DNA from: Bacteroidales bacterium UBA3844
Lineage (GTDB): Bacteria > Bacteroidota > Bacteroidia > Bacteroidales > Paludibacteraceae
Reading direction: 5' to 3'
Length of the DNA: 64,000 nt
Assembly: GCA_002392915.1 (NCBI GenBank)
Contig: DGHQ01000004.1
Location: forward strand, 1-64,000
The position numbers and the translations under genes are program-made. Below, piece after piece: positions 24,805 through 32,920 of the stretch. How positions within the stretch are numbered: position 1 is the stretch's first letter; each line of letters opens with the position of its first letter. The notes beneath the pieces were generated by a model. That model was not told the origin of the DNA, searched no databases, and worked only from the letters and a program-made list of their open reading frames with translations.

Positions 24805-25920
24805 TTATTTTATAAGTTTTTTCAATTCTTCCATATCAGGCAATGCATCCCTCAATGGCTGTGGCAATTCATTAGAAGTACGATAAGTTGCTACACCCAT
24901 TGGCTTCGTCGTGTCGGAAAATGACAATTCCACGATTTCCTCATTCTTAGTTTTGCAAAGGATGATGCCAATTGATGGATTTTCTTCCGGCAGCTTTACA
25001 TATTTGTCAAGTGCAGCCAAATAAAAGTTCATTTTCCCAGTGTATTCCGGTTTAAAATCTCCACGTTTTAACTCAAAGGCGACAAGGCTTTTTAGACGAC
25101 GGGAAAAGAACAACAAGTCGATGACAAACTCCAGACCAGACACCTCAAATCGGTACTGATTGCCCATAAAAGCAAAATCTGGGCCAAATGCCATAATAAA
25201 ATTTTTGATGTTTTGGATGATGCCTTGTTCAATTTCCCTTTCATCAACTAATTCAGGATCTTCTATGTTGATAAAATCCAACAGATACTCATCCTTGAAT
25301 GATTGCAAAGCCCGCTGCTTGAATACTGAATTATCCAGGGTCTTGTTGAAATTGGTTTGTTGGATGGAACCTTCTTTCTTATAAAGATTCTCAGTAAGAT
25401 GATATTTAAGAGTATCCTTACTCCAGAATTCCTTTGCACATCGTCTGATATAAAAAAGTCTTTCCTCTAGGGAATAAGTCTTTCTTAGAATCTCACGGTG
25501 ATTAGTAAAACCGACACTTAGGAAACACTCAAAATCATAGGCATCTAAATCGGCAGCCACCAGTTGCCGATTTTGTAACGCACTGAAATCTAGAGGCTTT
25601 TCCAATTCGGCAGCCGTCAACTGCCGATTTAACACAGATCCCCATGCCTCATAGAAAATACGCATATTCTTGATATTTGTCTCAGAGAAACCTGTTAATC
25701 CAGGCAACTCCTGCTGAAGCATTTTTGCGATGGTTGCAATGGCATTCGTGTTCCATGCATCTACACGACTATGGACAGAGACATAATTGCCTACCCAATA
25801 ATAGAGCGAAAGCAATTCTTTGTTCACTAACTTTGCTGCCCGATAGCGACTTTCCAATATTGCTTGTTTTATAGCTTTTACTGCATGTAGATATTCAGAG
25901 GAAACTATATCTTGTTTCAT
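24805..25920 (-). CDS. YhcG/DUF1016 PD-(D/E)XK nuclease
   Basis: The 371-aa protein has the DUF1016 N-terminal domain (IKQAILESRYRAAKLVNKELLSLYYWVGNYV, GFSETNIKNMRIFYEAW) and a C-terminal PD-(D/E)XK nuclease fold: GLEFVIDLLFFSRRLKSLVA followed by FELKRGDFKPEY gives the D and ExK pattern. Such proteins are common passengers of restriction loci and are thought to act in DNA defence or recombination. At about residues 97-125 the motif NRQL(T/V)AA(E/D)L occurs twice; its DNA is palindromic each time. Unlike its neighbours it has a decayed reading frame right behind it, so it looks like the survivor of a larger locus. Confidence 0.88.
   Translation of the reverse strand: MKQDIVSSEYLHAVKAIKQAILESRYRAAKLVNKELLSLYYWVGNYVSVHSRVDAWNTNAIATIAKMLQQELPGLTGFSETNIKNMRIFYEAWGSVLNRQLTAAELEKPLDFSALQNRQLVAADLDAYDFECFLSVGFTNHREILRKTYSLEERLFYIRRCAKEFWSKDTLKYHLTENLYKKEGSIQQTNFNKTLDNSVFKQRALQSFKDEYLLDFINIEDPELVDEREIEQGIIQNIKNFIMAFGPDFAFMGNQYRFEVSGLEFVIDLLFFSRRLKSLVAFELKRGDFKPEYTGKMNFYLAALDKYVKLPEENPSIGIILCKTKNEEIVELSFSDTTKPMGVATYRTSNELPQPLRDALPDMEELKKLIK
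25549..25629. repeat. Two in-frame palindromes inside the DUF1016 gene
   Basis: TCGGCAGCCACCAGTTGCCGA (25550-25570) and TTCGGCAGCCGTCAACTGCCGA (25607-25628) are each self-complementary at both ends and encode NRQLVAADL and NRQLTAAEL. They are 57 bases (19 codons) apart, so the frame is kept. Confidence 0.7.
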
Positions 25921-26097
25921 TACTTTGTCTTAAATGAAGGTTTCGGAAATAATATACTGTTTATTTTTAGAAATATCCGCTAAGATAAGAAAAAAACTTA
26001 AAATCCGTTTGCAATTTTATAAAGGTTATAACATTTACCCATTCTCCTATTAACATTAAGTATATTCAAAATAAATAATCTATACAATAGAAATCAA

Positions 26098-26128
26098 ATA
26101 GGGGCAGGCACAAGACCTACCCCTACAT
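26098..26128 (-). terminator. Hairpin after the DUF2809-like gene
   Basis: TAGGGGCAGG and CCTACCCCTA pair around CACAAGA, at the stop of the minus-strand gene that ends at 26131. The following T-run is weak (TTTGATTTC). Confidence 0.5.
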
Positions 26129-26130
26129 TT

Positions 26131-26514
26131 TCACACCAATTCCTTCTTTTGCCTCATCCTCCATATTTCCTGCCCCAAACGAATGCTCACACATCCAATG
26201 GCATAGCAGATAATGTCTGCCCAGGCGAAGGATGTCCCCATCACGGCACGGGCGATACTGTTGTCGGAAAGACCTATCACCTCCACCAGTTTGAAATACT
26301 GAGTGATCTCGATTCCCACTGAAAACAGGAATATATACATCGGCAACATCTTAAATCTCTTCGGATAAAAGATACGGATAAAGCAGTATATCAACCACTC
26401 CACTATGATGTCTCCCCCGTATGGACGGATAAACGCGTCGTCTACATACATCGCGATAATGACTTCCTGCACAAATATCAATACAAACAGGAATATATAA
26501 ATTGCTCTTTTCAT
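26131..26514 (-). CDS. DUF2809-like membrane protein
   Basis: The 127-aa protein has about four membrane helices (about 4-22, 35-50, 57-73, 92-112). IRPYGGDIIVEWLIYCFIR and the later SFAWADIICYAIGCV match the DUF2809/VanZ-like pattern in which a GGD turn precedes the second helix and ADxxxYxxG the last. Function is unknown. It lies on the minus strand with the creD region, separated from the next gene by the dispersed repeat at 26557-26650. Confidence 0.7.
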   Translation of the reverse strand: MKRAIYIFLFVLIFVQEVIIAMYVDDAFIRPYGGDIIVEWLIYCFIRIFYPKRFKMLPMYIFLFSVGIEITQYFKLVEVIGLSDNSIARAVMGTSFAWADIICYAIGCVSIRLGQEIWRMRQKKELV

Positions 26515-26556
26515 AAAATATAAGAATCTGTTTAAATTTAATTTGGTTATAGAGTC

Positions 26557-26650
26557 GAGGATTGTTAAGGGCGGAACGCCCTAACCCAGTCTTTTCCGCG
26601 AGCCCAAAGGGCGAGCGGTAAAAAATGAGTTCCGCCCTTAACAATCCTCA
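26557..26650. repeat. Dispersed inverted-repeat element, copy B
   Basis: GAGGATTGTTAAGGGCGGAA opens the element and its exact reverse complement closes it (21-bp terminal repeats), with an inner hairpin CCGCGAGCCC...GGGCGAGCGG in between. Total length is about 93 bp. The left flank (TTTGGTTATAGAGTC) is shared with copy C. Confidence 0.85.
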
Positions 26651-26659
26651 AAATGAACC

Positions 26660-27067
26660 TTACCCAGCTTTTATGTGTCTGATTACATAATACTCGATAA
26701 ATGATAAAATGATTTGGAAAGGGATGATTAAAACATAGGCAAACACCGCTCTTAAAGGCCAACCTATCCCCATAATATGCGACGACATTCCTTCCACCAT
26801 CCCCCTATCACCTGGTTTCACATTCCGATAACACTCGCTTTCACTCATGCCATCCAGATTGTATCCATAATATTCCATCAACCATTTGGTAGAATAATCA
26901 TCCATTCCGAAAAACATGAGAAGAAGTATTCCATCCATAATAAAAAAAGCAAGAATCAGAATCATCAAATATTTCTTGTCCTTTATAAATGGCACAATGA
27001 AAAAGGGATAAATGACAACTAAAGCGATAAATATAAAACTTATACAGTCTATGAAACTTTTCATCAT
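26660..27067 (-). CDS. Unknown small membrane protein, 135 aa
   Basis: I do not recognise it. Hydrophobic helices lie at about 4-26, 34-54 and 102-124. Between the second and third is a soluble loop (MDDYSTKWLMEYYGYNLDGM, then SESECYRNVKPGDRGM) that is probably periplasmic or cytoplasmic. Two methionines open the frame (27067, 27064). It lies 43 bases after the creD stop and is probably transcribed from the creD promoter. Confidence 0.55.
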   Translation of the reverse strand: MMKSFIDCISFIFIALVVIYPFFIVPFIKDKKYLMILILAFFIMDGILLLMFFGMDDYSTKWLMEYYGYNLDGMSESECYRNVKPGDRGMVEGMSSHIMGIGWPLRAVFAYVLIIPFQIILSFIEYYVIRHIKAG

Positions 27068-27110
27068 ACATAGGTCATTGACTATCCAGACAATCTCTGC
27101 GACACTTACG

Positions 27111-28478
27111 TCATTTTACAATCTTATTCCAGTCTACCTTCTGCGACAGATACATGATGCCAGCCAAGATAAAGAACAGTCCGACACTTCCAGCAACCAA
27201 AGCATAAGTCTCCATCCGGATCAGCACGAAAATGTAGACGTAAAGCACCGTCAGAATACCACCGATATAGAACGCGGTCTTCTTAATCCTCAACACAGCA
27301 GCGGTGTAGACGGTGAGCATGGCAATCGTCATCACCGATGCCACAGCATAAGCTGGAACAAATCCGATATGCTCCGACAATGAGATCAACAGCGAATAGA
27401 ACAAAGTAAGAGCCAAGCCGACGAGCAGATATTGGATCGGATGGATGTTCTTCTGCTGAATGTGCTCCACAAAGAAGAACACAGCAAATGTCAGCATAAT
27501 GAAAAGCATAGCATACTTAGTGCAACGGAGTGACTGCTGATAATGCTGTACTGGAATCAATAGGTCGACTCCAAACACCGAGTTGCGGATGGCTTCAGTC
27601 ACGTCATTAGTAACTGTTGAAATTTGTTGCGGATAATTCCTGTTGAGATATGAAATCTTCCAGTTACTAGTAAATCCGCTGTCGGCGACCGAACTTTCGT
27701 CAGGAAGGAAATTGCCCGTAAAACTTGGAGTCGTGGCGTTAGATGTCAGTGCGACTGTGGTCATCTCACCTATTGGCACGAATTTTATCGACTGCGAACC
27801 TTTGATATTGAACTTCATAGTGAATGGGATTTTGTTGAGATCCTGCAACTCATCAAGGTCAATCTTCGCAGAAATCTGACTTGTTTCTTGCAACAGACCT
27901 TTGCCGTCAGGTTTCAATTCCAACTCTTTGCCAGCAATCGTGATCTTCATCTCGTCTTTGATTCCTTTCAGGTCACTTAAAGCCAACTCCACTGTGACGG
28001 ATCTGTTGACATCATCCATCTCTGATACACATTTCTGCATCTCCTCACTCAGTTCAAAAAAGCCATCCATTTCAATAGGAGCGGAGAAAAGGGAGATCTG
28101 GTATATGCCTTTTTTGCGAATTTTGTTCTGAATATCCCCCTTAATATCCAGTTTTTTAGGCAACACCCTCACATCCACCACACTCTTCACTTTCGACTCT
28201 TCTCCATCAACATTCGTATAAGTGGAATATGTTTGCTTCGGGATTGTAAGCGTCGGGCCGACAATCTGCTGAGCCGCGCACCATTGTCCAGTCACCTTCT
28301 CAATGGCATCTTCTGATGTCCTTTTACGTTCGTAGATCAAGTCTTCGATCATCTCCATAGGAATGATCAACAACAATGAAAGCACGAAGATGATGATCAT
28401 CTTAATACCTACTCTTCTGCCTGTGTTTTCTGTTGCTGCTGATGTGGTTTCTACCACTTTTTCGTTTTGTGTTTCCAT
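27111..28478 (-). CDS. creD: CreD-like inner-membrane protein
   Basis: The 455-aa protein matches CreD (cell envelope integrity protein): one N-terminal membrane helix (about 22-42, IKMIIIFVLSLLLIIPMEMI) followed by LIYERKRTSEDAIEKVTGQW, which is typical, a large periplasmic beta region with WCAAQQIVGPTLTIP, and a bundle of about six helices from residue 310 (RCTKYAMLFIMLTFAVFFFVEH). CreD is linked to envelope stress and beta-lactam response. There is no creBC here; instead a dyad operator shared with two other local promoters lies just upstream (28496-28514), and a winged-helix regulator sits 0.6 kb away. Confidence 0.88.
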   Translation of the reverse strand: METQNEKVVETTSAATENTGRRVGIKMIIIFVLSLLLIIPMEMIEDLIYERKRTSEDAIEKVTGQWCAAQQIVGPTLTIPKQTYSTYTNVDGEESKVKSVVDVRVLPKKLDIKGDIQNKIRKKGIYQISLFSAPIEMDGFFELSEEMQKCVSEMDDVNRSVTVELALSDLKGIKDEMKITIAGKELELKPDGKGLLQETSQISAKIDLDELQDLNKIPFTMKFNIKGSQSIKFVPIGEMTTVALTSNATTPSFTGNFLPDESSVADSGFTSNWKISYLNRNYPQQISTVTNDVTEAIRNSVFGVDLLIPVQHYQQSLRCTKYAMLFIMLTFAVFFFVEHIQQKNIHPIQYLLVGLALTLFYSLLISLSEHIGFVPAYAVASVMTIAMLTVYTAAVLRIKKTAFYIGGILTVLYVYIFVLIRMETYALVAGSVGLFFILAGIMYLSQKVDWNKIVK

Positions 28479-28495
28479 AATCTAAAATTTTAAAG

Positions 28496-28514
28496 CACTT
28501 TGAATCTCAAAGTA
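28496..28514 (-). promoter_or_regulatory. Dyad operator copy 1 (creD)
   Basis: CACTTTG-AATCT-CAAAGTA, 18 bases upstream of the creD start. The consensus of the three copies is TACTTTG-N5-CAAAGTA; this one has one arm mismatch. The minus-strand TACTTTG arm resembles a -7 box. Confidence 0.7.
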
Positions 28515-28590
28515 TATAAGTAAAAAAAATAATTATTCTGAGTTTATAAAAAGCTCTTCATGTTTAATTCTAAAATTTGGTTATATAGTC

Positions 28591-28656
28591 GAGGATTGTT
28601 AAGGGCGGAACGCCCTAACTCCTTCCTCCAAACGTGCGAGCCGAAGGCGAGCACAT
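28591..28656. repeat. Dispersed repeat element, copy C (one-ended)
   Basis: GAGGATTGTTAAGGGCGGAA followed by CGCCCTAAC and, at 28634-28654, the inner hairpin GTGCGAGCCGAAGGCGAGCAC. The closing terminal repeat is missing. It lies between creD and the 96-aa gene. Confidence 0.8.
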
Positions 28657-28686
28657 TGAAATCGAATGGCTTCTTATGTCGTCTAT

Positions 28687-28977
28687 TTAATCAGGAACAG
28701 GAAATGAATCCTCACAAATGACAAGAAACAGAAAAAAAGTCACGTAAAAGCATGCCTCTAATATGAAAGGTATTAAAGAAATAACTATGCTTTTCAAAAG
28801 TTTCATGTTCGTATCACTCTTTCTATAAAACAAGATTGCCATACAAAAACTGAATAAGAAATGAAGGATCTCACTAAATTCAAAAATTGTATGCAGTGCA
28901 CCCTGTATTAATGAAACCGCAAAAAACAGAACGACAGAACCTATTGCTGTCAATCCCAAAGTTGGAATAAATTTCAT
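28687..28977 (-). CDS. Unknown small membrane protein of the creD regulon, 96 aa
   Basis: Three hydrophobic helices (about 8-28, 38-52, 63-90) with short loops; no family recognised. Its promoter region carries the perfect copy of the local dyad operator (29020-29038), so it is probably controlled together with creD and the regulator operon. It sits between the regulator gene and creD on the same strand. Confidence 0.6.
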   Translation of the reverse strand: MKFIPTLGLTAIGSVVLFFAVSLIQGALHTIFEFSEILHFLFSFCMAILFYRKSDTNMKLLKSIVISLIPFILEACFYVTFFLFLVICEDSFPVPD

Positions 28978-29019
28978 AGCAAATTAATTTATAAATAAGA
29001 TCTACATTAAAATTAAAAG

Positions 29020-29038
29020 TACTTTGCATTTCAAAGTA
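29020..29038 (-). promoter_or_regulatory. Dyad operator copy 2 (96-aa membrane protein)
   Basis: TACTTTG-CATTT-CAAAGTA, perfect 7-bp arms, 43 bases upstream of the ATG at 28977 and directly downstream of the regulator gene stop at 29061. Confidence 0.75.
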
Positions 29039-29060
29039 ACATAGTAAAAAAAAGAGGCCA

Positions 29061-29363
29061 CTACCCTCTTGAGAGTTTTAAGAAAGACTCCAACGCATTC
29101 AAGTGTTCCTCGAAAGCCGCCTTTCCACGCTCTGTGATATTGAAAGTGGTGTTTGGTTTACGGCCGACAAACTGCTTATGGCTCTCAATGTAGCCCAGCT
29201 CCTCCAAACTTTTGGTATGGCTGGCGAGATTGCCGTCGGTCAGTTCCAGCAGCGTCTTCAGGCTCACGAAATCCAATTCCTCGTTCACCATCAGCGCCGA
29301 CATAATACCCAGACGCACCTTGCTTTCAAAAGCCTTGTTTATATTCTTCAACTCATCCCTCAT
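29061..29363 (-). CDS. Winged-helix transcriptional regulator
   Basis: This 100-aa protein is a single winged-helix domain: INKAFESKVRLGIMSALMVN, VSLKTLLELTDGNLASHTKSLEELGYIE (recognition helix) and KPNTTFNITERGKAAFEEHL (wing), as in the small MarR/ArsR-like group annotated as HTH_34. These act as dimers. The likely target is the dyad found upstream of three neighbouring transcription units, including its own. I use the ATG at 29363; the TTG six bases upstream overlaps the previous stop. The preceding membrane-protein gene ends 3 bases before, so the two form an operon. Confidence 0.85.
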   Translation of the reverse strand: MRDELKNINKAFESKVRLGIMSALMVNEELDFVSLKTLLELTDGNLASHTKSLEELGYIESHKQFVGRKPNTTFNITERGKAAFEEHLNALESFLKLSRG

Positions 29364-29365
29364 AA

Positions 29366-29965
29366 TCAATTTCTTTCATGTTTGAAATAGAAGAAGATGC
29401 CGTAGATGATATGACATACGCCGAAGCCAAGAGCCCAGAAGAGAATAGCGTGGTTGCCAGTAGCACAGTCGATCAAGCCAAGAATTATATTTGCGTAGCC
29501 CAAGAACTTAGCATTCGAGTATGTGTACGACGACGCGTTGTAGAGAGCCAATCCGTAGAAGATAAGCATCATCGACGACGTGAGTCCGTAGAAAGCGTTC
29601 ATCACAAGAGCCAGGCAGAGAATGCCGCCCACCATAAGAGGGAGTGCAAAATGCCAGAGCATCTGTTTTGTAGTCTGGTCGAGACGGAAAGCCATGTTGT
29701 TTTTGTTTGCCTTCTTCTTTGAGAAGAGGAAGACGGTGGTAATGCATATGCATAGCAGTAGAGCTCCTTCCGACAATAGAGCTATCGTTTTCTCACTCTG
29801 TGCCAACGATTCATTCTCCAGTATGCAGTTGGCAATGTGTGATGCTATAATCGCAAAAACGCCTACAAAAACAGACGATGTTCCACTCAAAGAAAGGACT
29901 TTTGACGACTTCGCCATCATGTCTCTAATCTCGTTCAGTGTATTTAATGCTTCACTTTTTTCCAT
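29366..29965 (-). CDS. Unknown membrane protein co-transcribed with the regulator, 199 aa
   Basis: The protein starts MEKSEALNTLNEIRDMMAKS, a predicted cytoplasmic helix, followed by about six membrane helices (from about 25 to 190). The GTSSVFVGVFAIIASHIA and WALGFGVCHIIYGIFFYF segments are typical of uncharacterised Bacteroidota proteins paired with small winged-helix regulators, where it may act as a sensor or anti-regulator; that is inference. I start at 29965 because the dyad operator at 29987-30005 lies just upstream and would otherwise be inside the gene. Confidence 0.7.
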   Translation of the reverse strand: MEKSEALNTLNEIRDMMAKSSKVLSLSGTSSVFVGVFAIIASHIANCILENESLAQSEKTIALLSEGALLLCICITTVFLFSKKKANKNNMAFRLDQTTKQMLWHFALPLMVGGILCLALVMNAFYGLTSSMMLIFYGLALYNASSYTYSNAKFLGYANIILGLIDCATGNHAILFWALGFGVCHIIYGIFFYFKHERN

Positions 29966-29986
29966 GTGCTTTTTTATAATTAAAAG

Positions 29987-30005
29987 TACTTTGTACTGCA
30001 AAGTT
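29987..30005 (-). promoter_or_regulatory. Dyad operator copy 3 (regulator operon)
   Basis: TACTTTG-TACTG-CAAAGTT with one arm mismatch; on the minus strand TAACTTTG is an exact -7 box, so the dyad overlaps the promoter, as expected for autorepression. Confidence 0.75.
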
Positions 30006-30061
30006 AATATTCTTTTCACAAATGCAAAATCTTTTCGGGAAAAAATCAGATTCTTTTTAAT

Positions 30062-30120
30062 AAAAAAGATTTGACATCACGTAGAGATGTCGCATTGCGG
30101 CGTCTCTACGTGAAATGTCA
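30062..30120 (-). terminator. Large hairpin ending the VWA/MoxR transcript
   Basis: TGACAT-CACGTAGAGA...TCTCTACGTG-AA-ATGTCA forms a long stem; on the minus strand it is followed by AAATCTTTTTTATT. It lies about 120 bases past the stop of the 351-aa gene. Confidence 0.65.
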
Positions 30121-30151
30121 TTGTCATGCATATTATCCAATCTTGCAATAC

Positions 30152-30196
30152 ACTTCCGACCTCCGCCAAATGGTGGCGGAGGTCGGAAGTTTTTTC
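30152..30196 (+). terminator. Strong 16-bp stem hairpin with a plus-strand T-run
   Basis: ACTTCCGACCTCCGCC and its exact reverse complement flank AAATGGT, followed by TTTTTT on the plus strand. No plus-strand gene precedes it for more than 11 kb, so it may block antisense transcription or cap the minus-strand transcript. Confidence 0.6.
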
Positions 30197-30242
30197 GTAA
30201 CAGAAAGACATATCAATCGTTTTTCCATTCTGATTCAATTCG

Positions 30243-31298
30243 TTAGAAATCATTTTCTTGAAAATAAATCCTGTAATGCATGGGCACACTGTTGATGTAA
30301 TCAATGTATGTAGGGAGTTGATCGAGCAACGACCTTACCCTTTCTATATTTGATTTGGGTAATGTCAATTTTATTTTTCTCTTTTTTTGCAGTTTAATTT
30401 CTAATGTGAATTTAGATTCAGAGAATATATATTCATAACCCATTTCCTTCATTTTGTCCTTCACCAACATAATCGTAGCTTTTTCTGAGATACTCTCCAT
30501 TTTTTTCTTCTTTAAACATTCATGTCGTATAGATTGCCCCTCTTCAAGCCATTTCGGTATATTCTCGTCAATTTGTGAAACATATGGCAGATAGGCACAA
30601 TCAATAATAAAATCACTTTCATTTGTCGAGACTCTTATTTCTTTAGATCTGGAAGAATCATATCCAATCGTTGTGTTTTTCAACTTTAATTTATATGACT
30701 TTTTATCCTTTGAATCTGGCTGACAACCATGATCCGTCAGCCATTGTACGACATTATATGATTTATAAAAAGAAAAAACTGGGGTTTTCATAAAAAGAAG
30801 ATCCATGGTTTTAGAATCATAATAATGTCCAAATATACTGTACCCATGCATTTTCATTAGACGACTCTTTTCGAATTTCTCTATTTTGCTAGCATTTGTC
30901 TCACAAAACTGTCTGAATTCACTTCTCCACTCCGGCATTGCATCGTTGATTAGCTTCATTCTTCCAATAATACAGTTTGAAAAACATAAAAAGTTATTTT
31001 GGTAAGAACAGTAATCCAAAGGAAAAAACAAACATATAGACACCCTATCTATATAGCAAGCGTTCATACAGAAGTCAACATTGGGAAGACGAATAATTTT
31101 AATTTTTCCTTCTATGTAATCCAAAATTTTTGTCTCAGGAAATTGGTGAAACAGATCTTCATTAAAATCTTTATCCTCAGCTACTTTTTTGTCTAACACC
31201 TCTTGTACTTTTTCATTAAAAAAAAGTCGGTTCAATTGCATCAATGTCGAAGTGCCAGACTCTTTTTTCAAATTTCCAAACAACTTTTTTGTTTCCAT
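30243..31298 (-). CDS. Unknown protein at the end of the MoxR-VWA operon, 351 aa
   Basis: No family recognised. The protein is soluble, lysine-rich and lacks a signal peptide. The N-terminal part has FGNLKKESGTSTLMQLNRLF; the middle has several cysteine and aromatic residues (FCMNACYIDRVSICLFFPLDYCSYQNNFLCF), and the C-terminal 80 residues (ATIMLVKDKMKEMGYEYIFSE...LKIKLTLP-like) look like an alpha-beta domain. It is 10 bases after the VWA gene, so it belongs to the same operon and could be a substrate or effector of the MoxR-VWA pair. Its composition is more AT-rich than the housekeeping genes. Confidence 0.65.
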   Translation of the reverse strand: METKKLFGNLKKESGTSTLMQLNRLFFNEKVQEVLDKKVAEDKDFNEDLFHQFPETKILDYIEGKIKIIRLPNVDFCMNACYIDRVSICLFFPLDYCSYQNNFLCFSNCIIGRMKLINDAMPEWRSEFRQFCETNASKIEKFEKSRLMKMHGYSIFGHYYDSKTMDLLFMKTPVFSFYKSYNVVQWLTDHGCQPDSKDKKSYKLKLKNTTIGYDSSRSKEIRVSTNESDFIIDCAYLPYVSQIDENIPKWLEEGQSIRHECLKKKKMESISEKATIMLVKDKMKEMGYEYIFSESKFTLEIKLQKKRKIKLTLPKSNIERVRSLLDQLPTYIDYINSVPMHYRIYFQENDF

Positions 31299-31308
31299 AT
31301 ACTTAAAC

Positions 31309-32553
31309 TTAAAACTCTATCCAACATACTTTTCCTGTTTTTTTCATCCAATCCACGTGACGTTTATAATCACTTTCACTTCGGCAAACCCATAATACTT
31401 TGGTCCGCATCCTGAACTCGACTTTAGGCTCAGATGCATAACCATCAGTGAAAATGATAAGTCCATCATACCAGCGTTTATCTTTGATATAATCAAACAA
31501 ACTCTGAAACTCCGTGCCACCACGACCTTCAACATCAATCTGTGTTTGTCTTTTTCTGAATGTGGAGACTTCGCGCATCCCCACGTCGAATTGCACAACA
31601 TCAATGCTTTCCATACCATACTTGAAAAAACGTGCGATGACAGAATAGAACGCCTGCAATGTCCGGTTGTCAATGGATCCACTCACGTCAACAGCGACCA
31701 GAAGTTTTGAGGCAAGATCATAGATGCTACCCATTTGCAGGAAACCGCTCCGTCTGTTTGGACGCATCCGTGTCAGACGTCGCTTGCTCGACAATATGCT
31801 TGTATGAAAAGAAGAGATAACCTTGCGATAATCCAGTTTCACTTCAAGTGAAGCAATGATTTTTTCAATCAATCCGCCAGATAAACTTCCCCAATCTTTC
31901 GTGTCACGTATCAAATTATTGATTTCCTCCCGTCGCAAATCATCATTCTCCCACAACTCCGACTGTGCCGACAATTCCCCCAACTCATCATCTGACAACA
32001 AGAAACCTTCAATCCCTGTATGCAACGACGGGGGTTCTTTGCCGTTTCCAGCCAACATAAAATCATTCTGTTCAGCTATATCATTGTCAGATTTTCCAAA
32101 ATCGTCCGTGCCTGGTTCTCTTTTTTCATCAGGCATCGATGGCTGTTGCAACAATTCATTAAGCTGTCTCACATACCATTCAAAACATTCTCTTTGTGGC
32201 AACTGAAACTCCGAAGATTTGGGTATGTTCAAATGTGGTAACAAATAATGCTGGTCTATCACCATGTCACTTCCTAGAGATAGTGCTGCAGGCAAACTGC
32301 ATTCTGGCTGCCGTTCGTAGGGATGTTTCAAAAACAAGCGAATCATTTCCAGCCGCAACATCTCCTCCACATGTTCTTCGTTGTCAGCAATCTGGCTGAT
32401 CCTGCCCGGATTATATTCCACCCTTCCCTTTCCACACCGAATCGCACAATCCATCACTGGATTTTCCACCAAATGCTGCCGACAGAAAATATTGAATAAC
32501 GCAGGTTCCCTCAAAAACCAACTATCAATAATCTGTTTAATTATCGCTATCAT
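31309..32553 (-). CDS. VWA-domain protein (DUF2201-like)
   Basis: The 414-aa protein ends in a von Willebrand A domain: the MIDAS motif VAVDVSGSID (about residue 287), the threonine in GRGGTEFQSLFDYI and the aspartate in LIIFTDGYA. The N-terminal half (VEEMLRLEMIRLFLKHPYE...MVIDQHYLLPHL) fits the metallopeptidase-like domain that goes with VWA-like DUF2201 proteins, but its HExxH is not kept. The middle is acidic (about 140-215). These proteins partner MoxR-type ATPases, here encoded two genes upstream. The cytoplasmic complex is inferred to remodel or load metal onto a target. Confidence 0.85.
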   Translation of the reverse strand: MIAIIKQIIDSWFLREPALFNIFCRQHLVENPVMDCAIRCGKGRVEYNPGRISQIADNEEHVEEMLRLEMIRLFLKHPYERQPECSLPAALSLGSDMVIDQHYLLPHLNIPKSSEFQLPQRECFEWYVRQLNELLQQPSMPDEKREPGTDDFGKSDNDIAEQNDFMLAGNGKEPPSLHTGIEGFLLSDDELGELSAQSELWENDDLRREEINNLIRDTKDWGSLSGGLIEKIIASLEVKLDYRKVISSFHTSILSSKRRLTRMRPNRRSGFLQMGSIYDLASKLLVAVDVSGSIDNRTLQAFYSVIARFFKYGMESIDVVQFDVGMREVSTFRKRQTQIDVEGRGGTEFQSLFDYIKDKRWYDGLIIFTDGYASEPKVEFRMRTKVLWVCRSESDYKRHVDWMKKTGKVCWIEF

Positions 32554-32563
32554 TTTCAGTCAA

Positions 32564-32920
32564 TTATTTCCGTTCAACAATCGCTTTAAAAGCCTCAACA
32601 CGTTTATGGAGTTTCTCATTTTCTTTCTTCAGAAGAGGATCGAACTGCTTCAAAACATCATAAAATGCCCTACTGTGATTCATATGAATCAGATGGCTCA
32701 TCTCATGATATATGACATGTCGGACAAAATATACATCATCTAATTTTTGCAATTTTCGATTGAGGGATATATACCGTTTAGCACATAATCCCCACGTCTT
32801 TATTAGTTTTTTTATATATAATTTGGGTCTTTCCAAATAAGGATACTGCCTATGAAACAATTCCCAACAACCATCATATTCTCTTTGCAGATCAATCATA
32901 TCTGTTTTATAAACTTTCAA
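32564..32920 (-). CDS. Small YgjP/SprT-like zinc metallopeptidase
   Basis: The 118-aa protein carries an intact zinc site VIYHEMSHLIHMNHSRAFYD (HExxH at about residue 74, third histidine in the NHS motif), the pattern of YgjP-like (DUF45) and SprT-like proteins, shorter than usual. The strand KTWGLCAKRYISLNRKL before it is also typical. It overlaps the MoxR gene by 14 bases and precedes the VWA gene by 10, so it is a fixed member of the operon. It may replace the protease activity lost in the VWA protein; that is inference. Confidence 0.82.
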   Translation of the reverse strand: MKVYKTDMIDLQREYDGCWELFHRQYPYLERPKLYIKKLIKTWGLCAKRYISLNRKLQKLDDVYFVRHVIYHEMSHLIHMNHSRAFYDVLKQFDPLLKKENEKLHKRVEAFKAIVERK

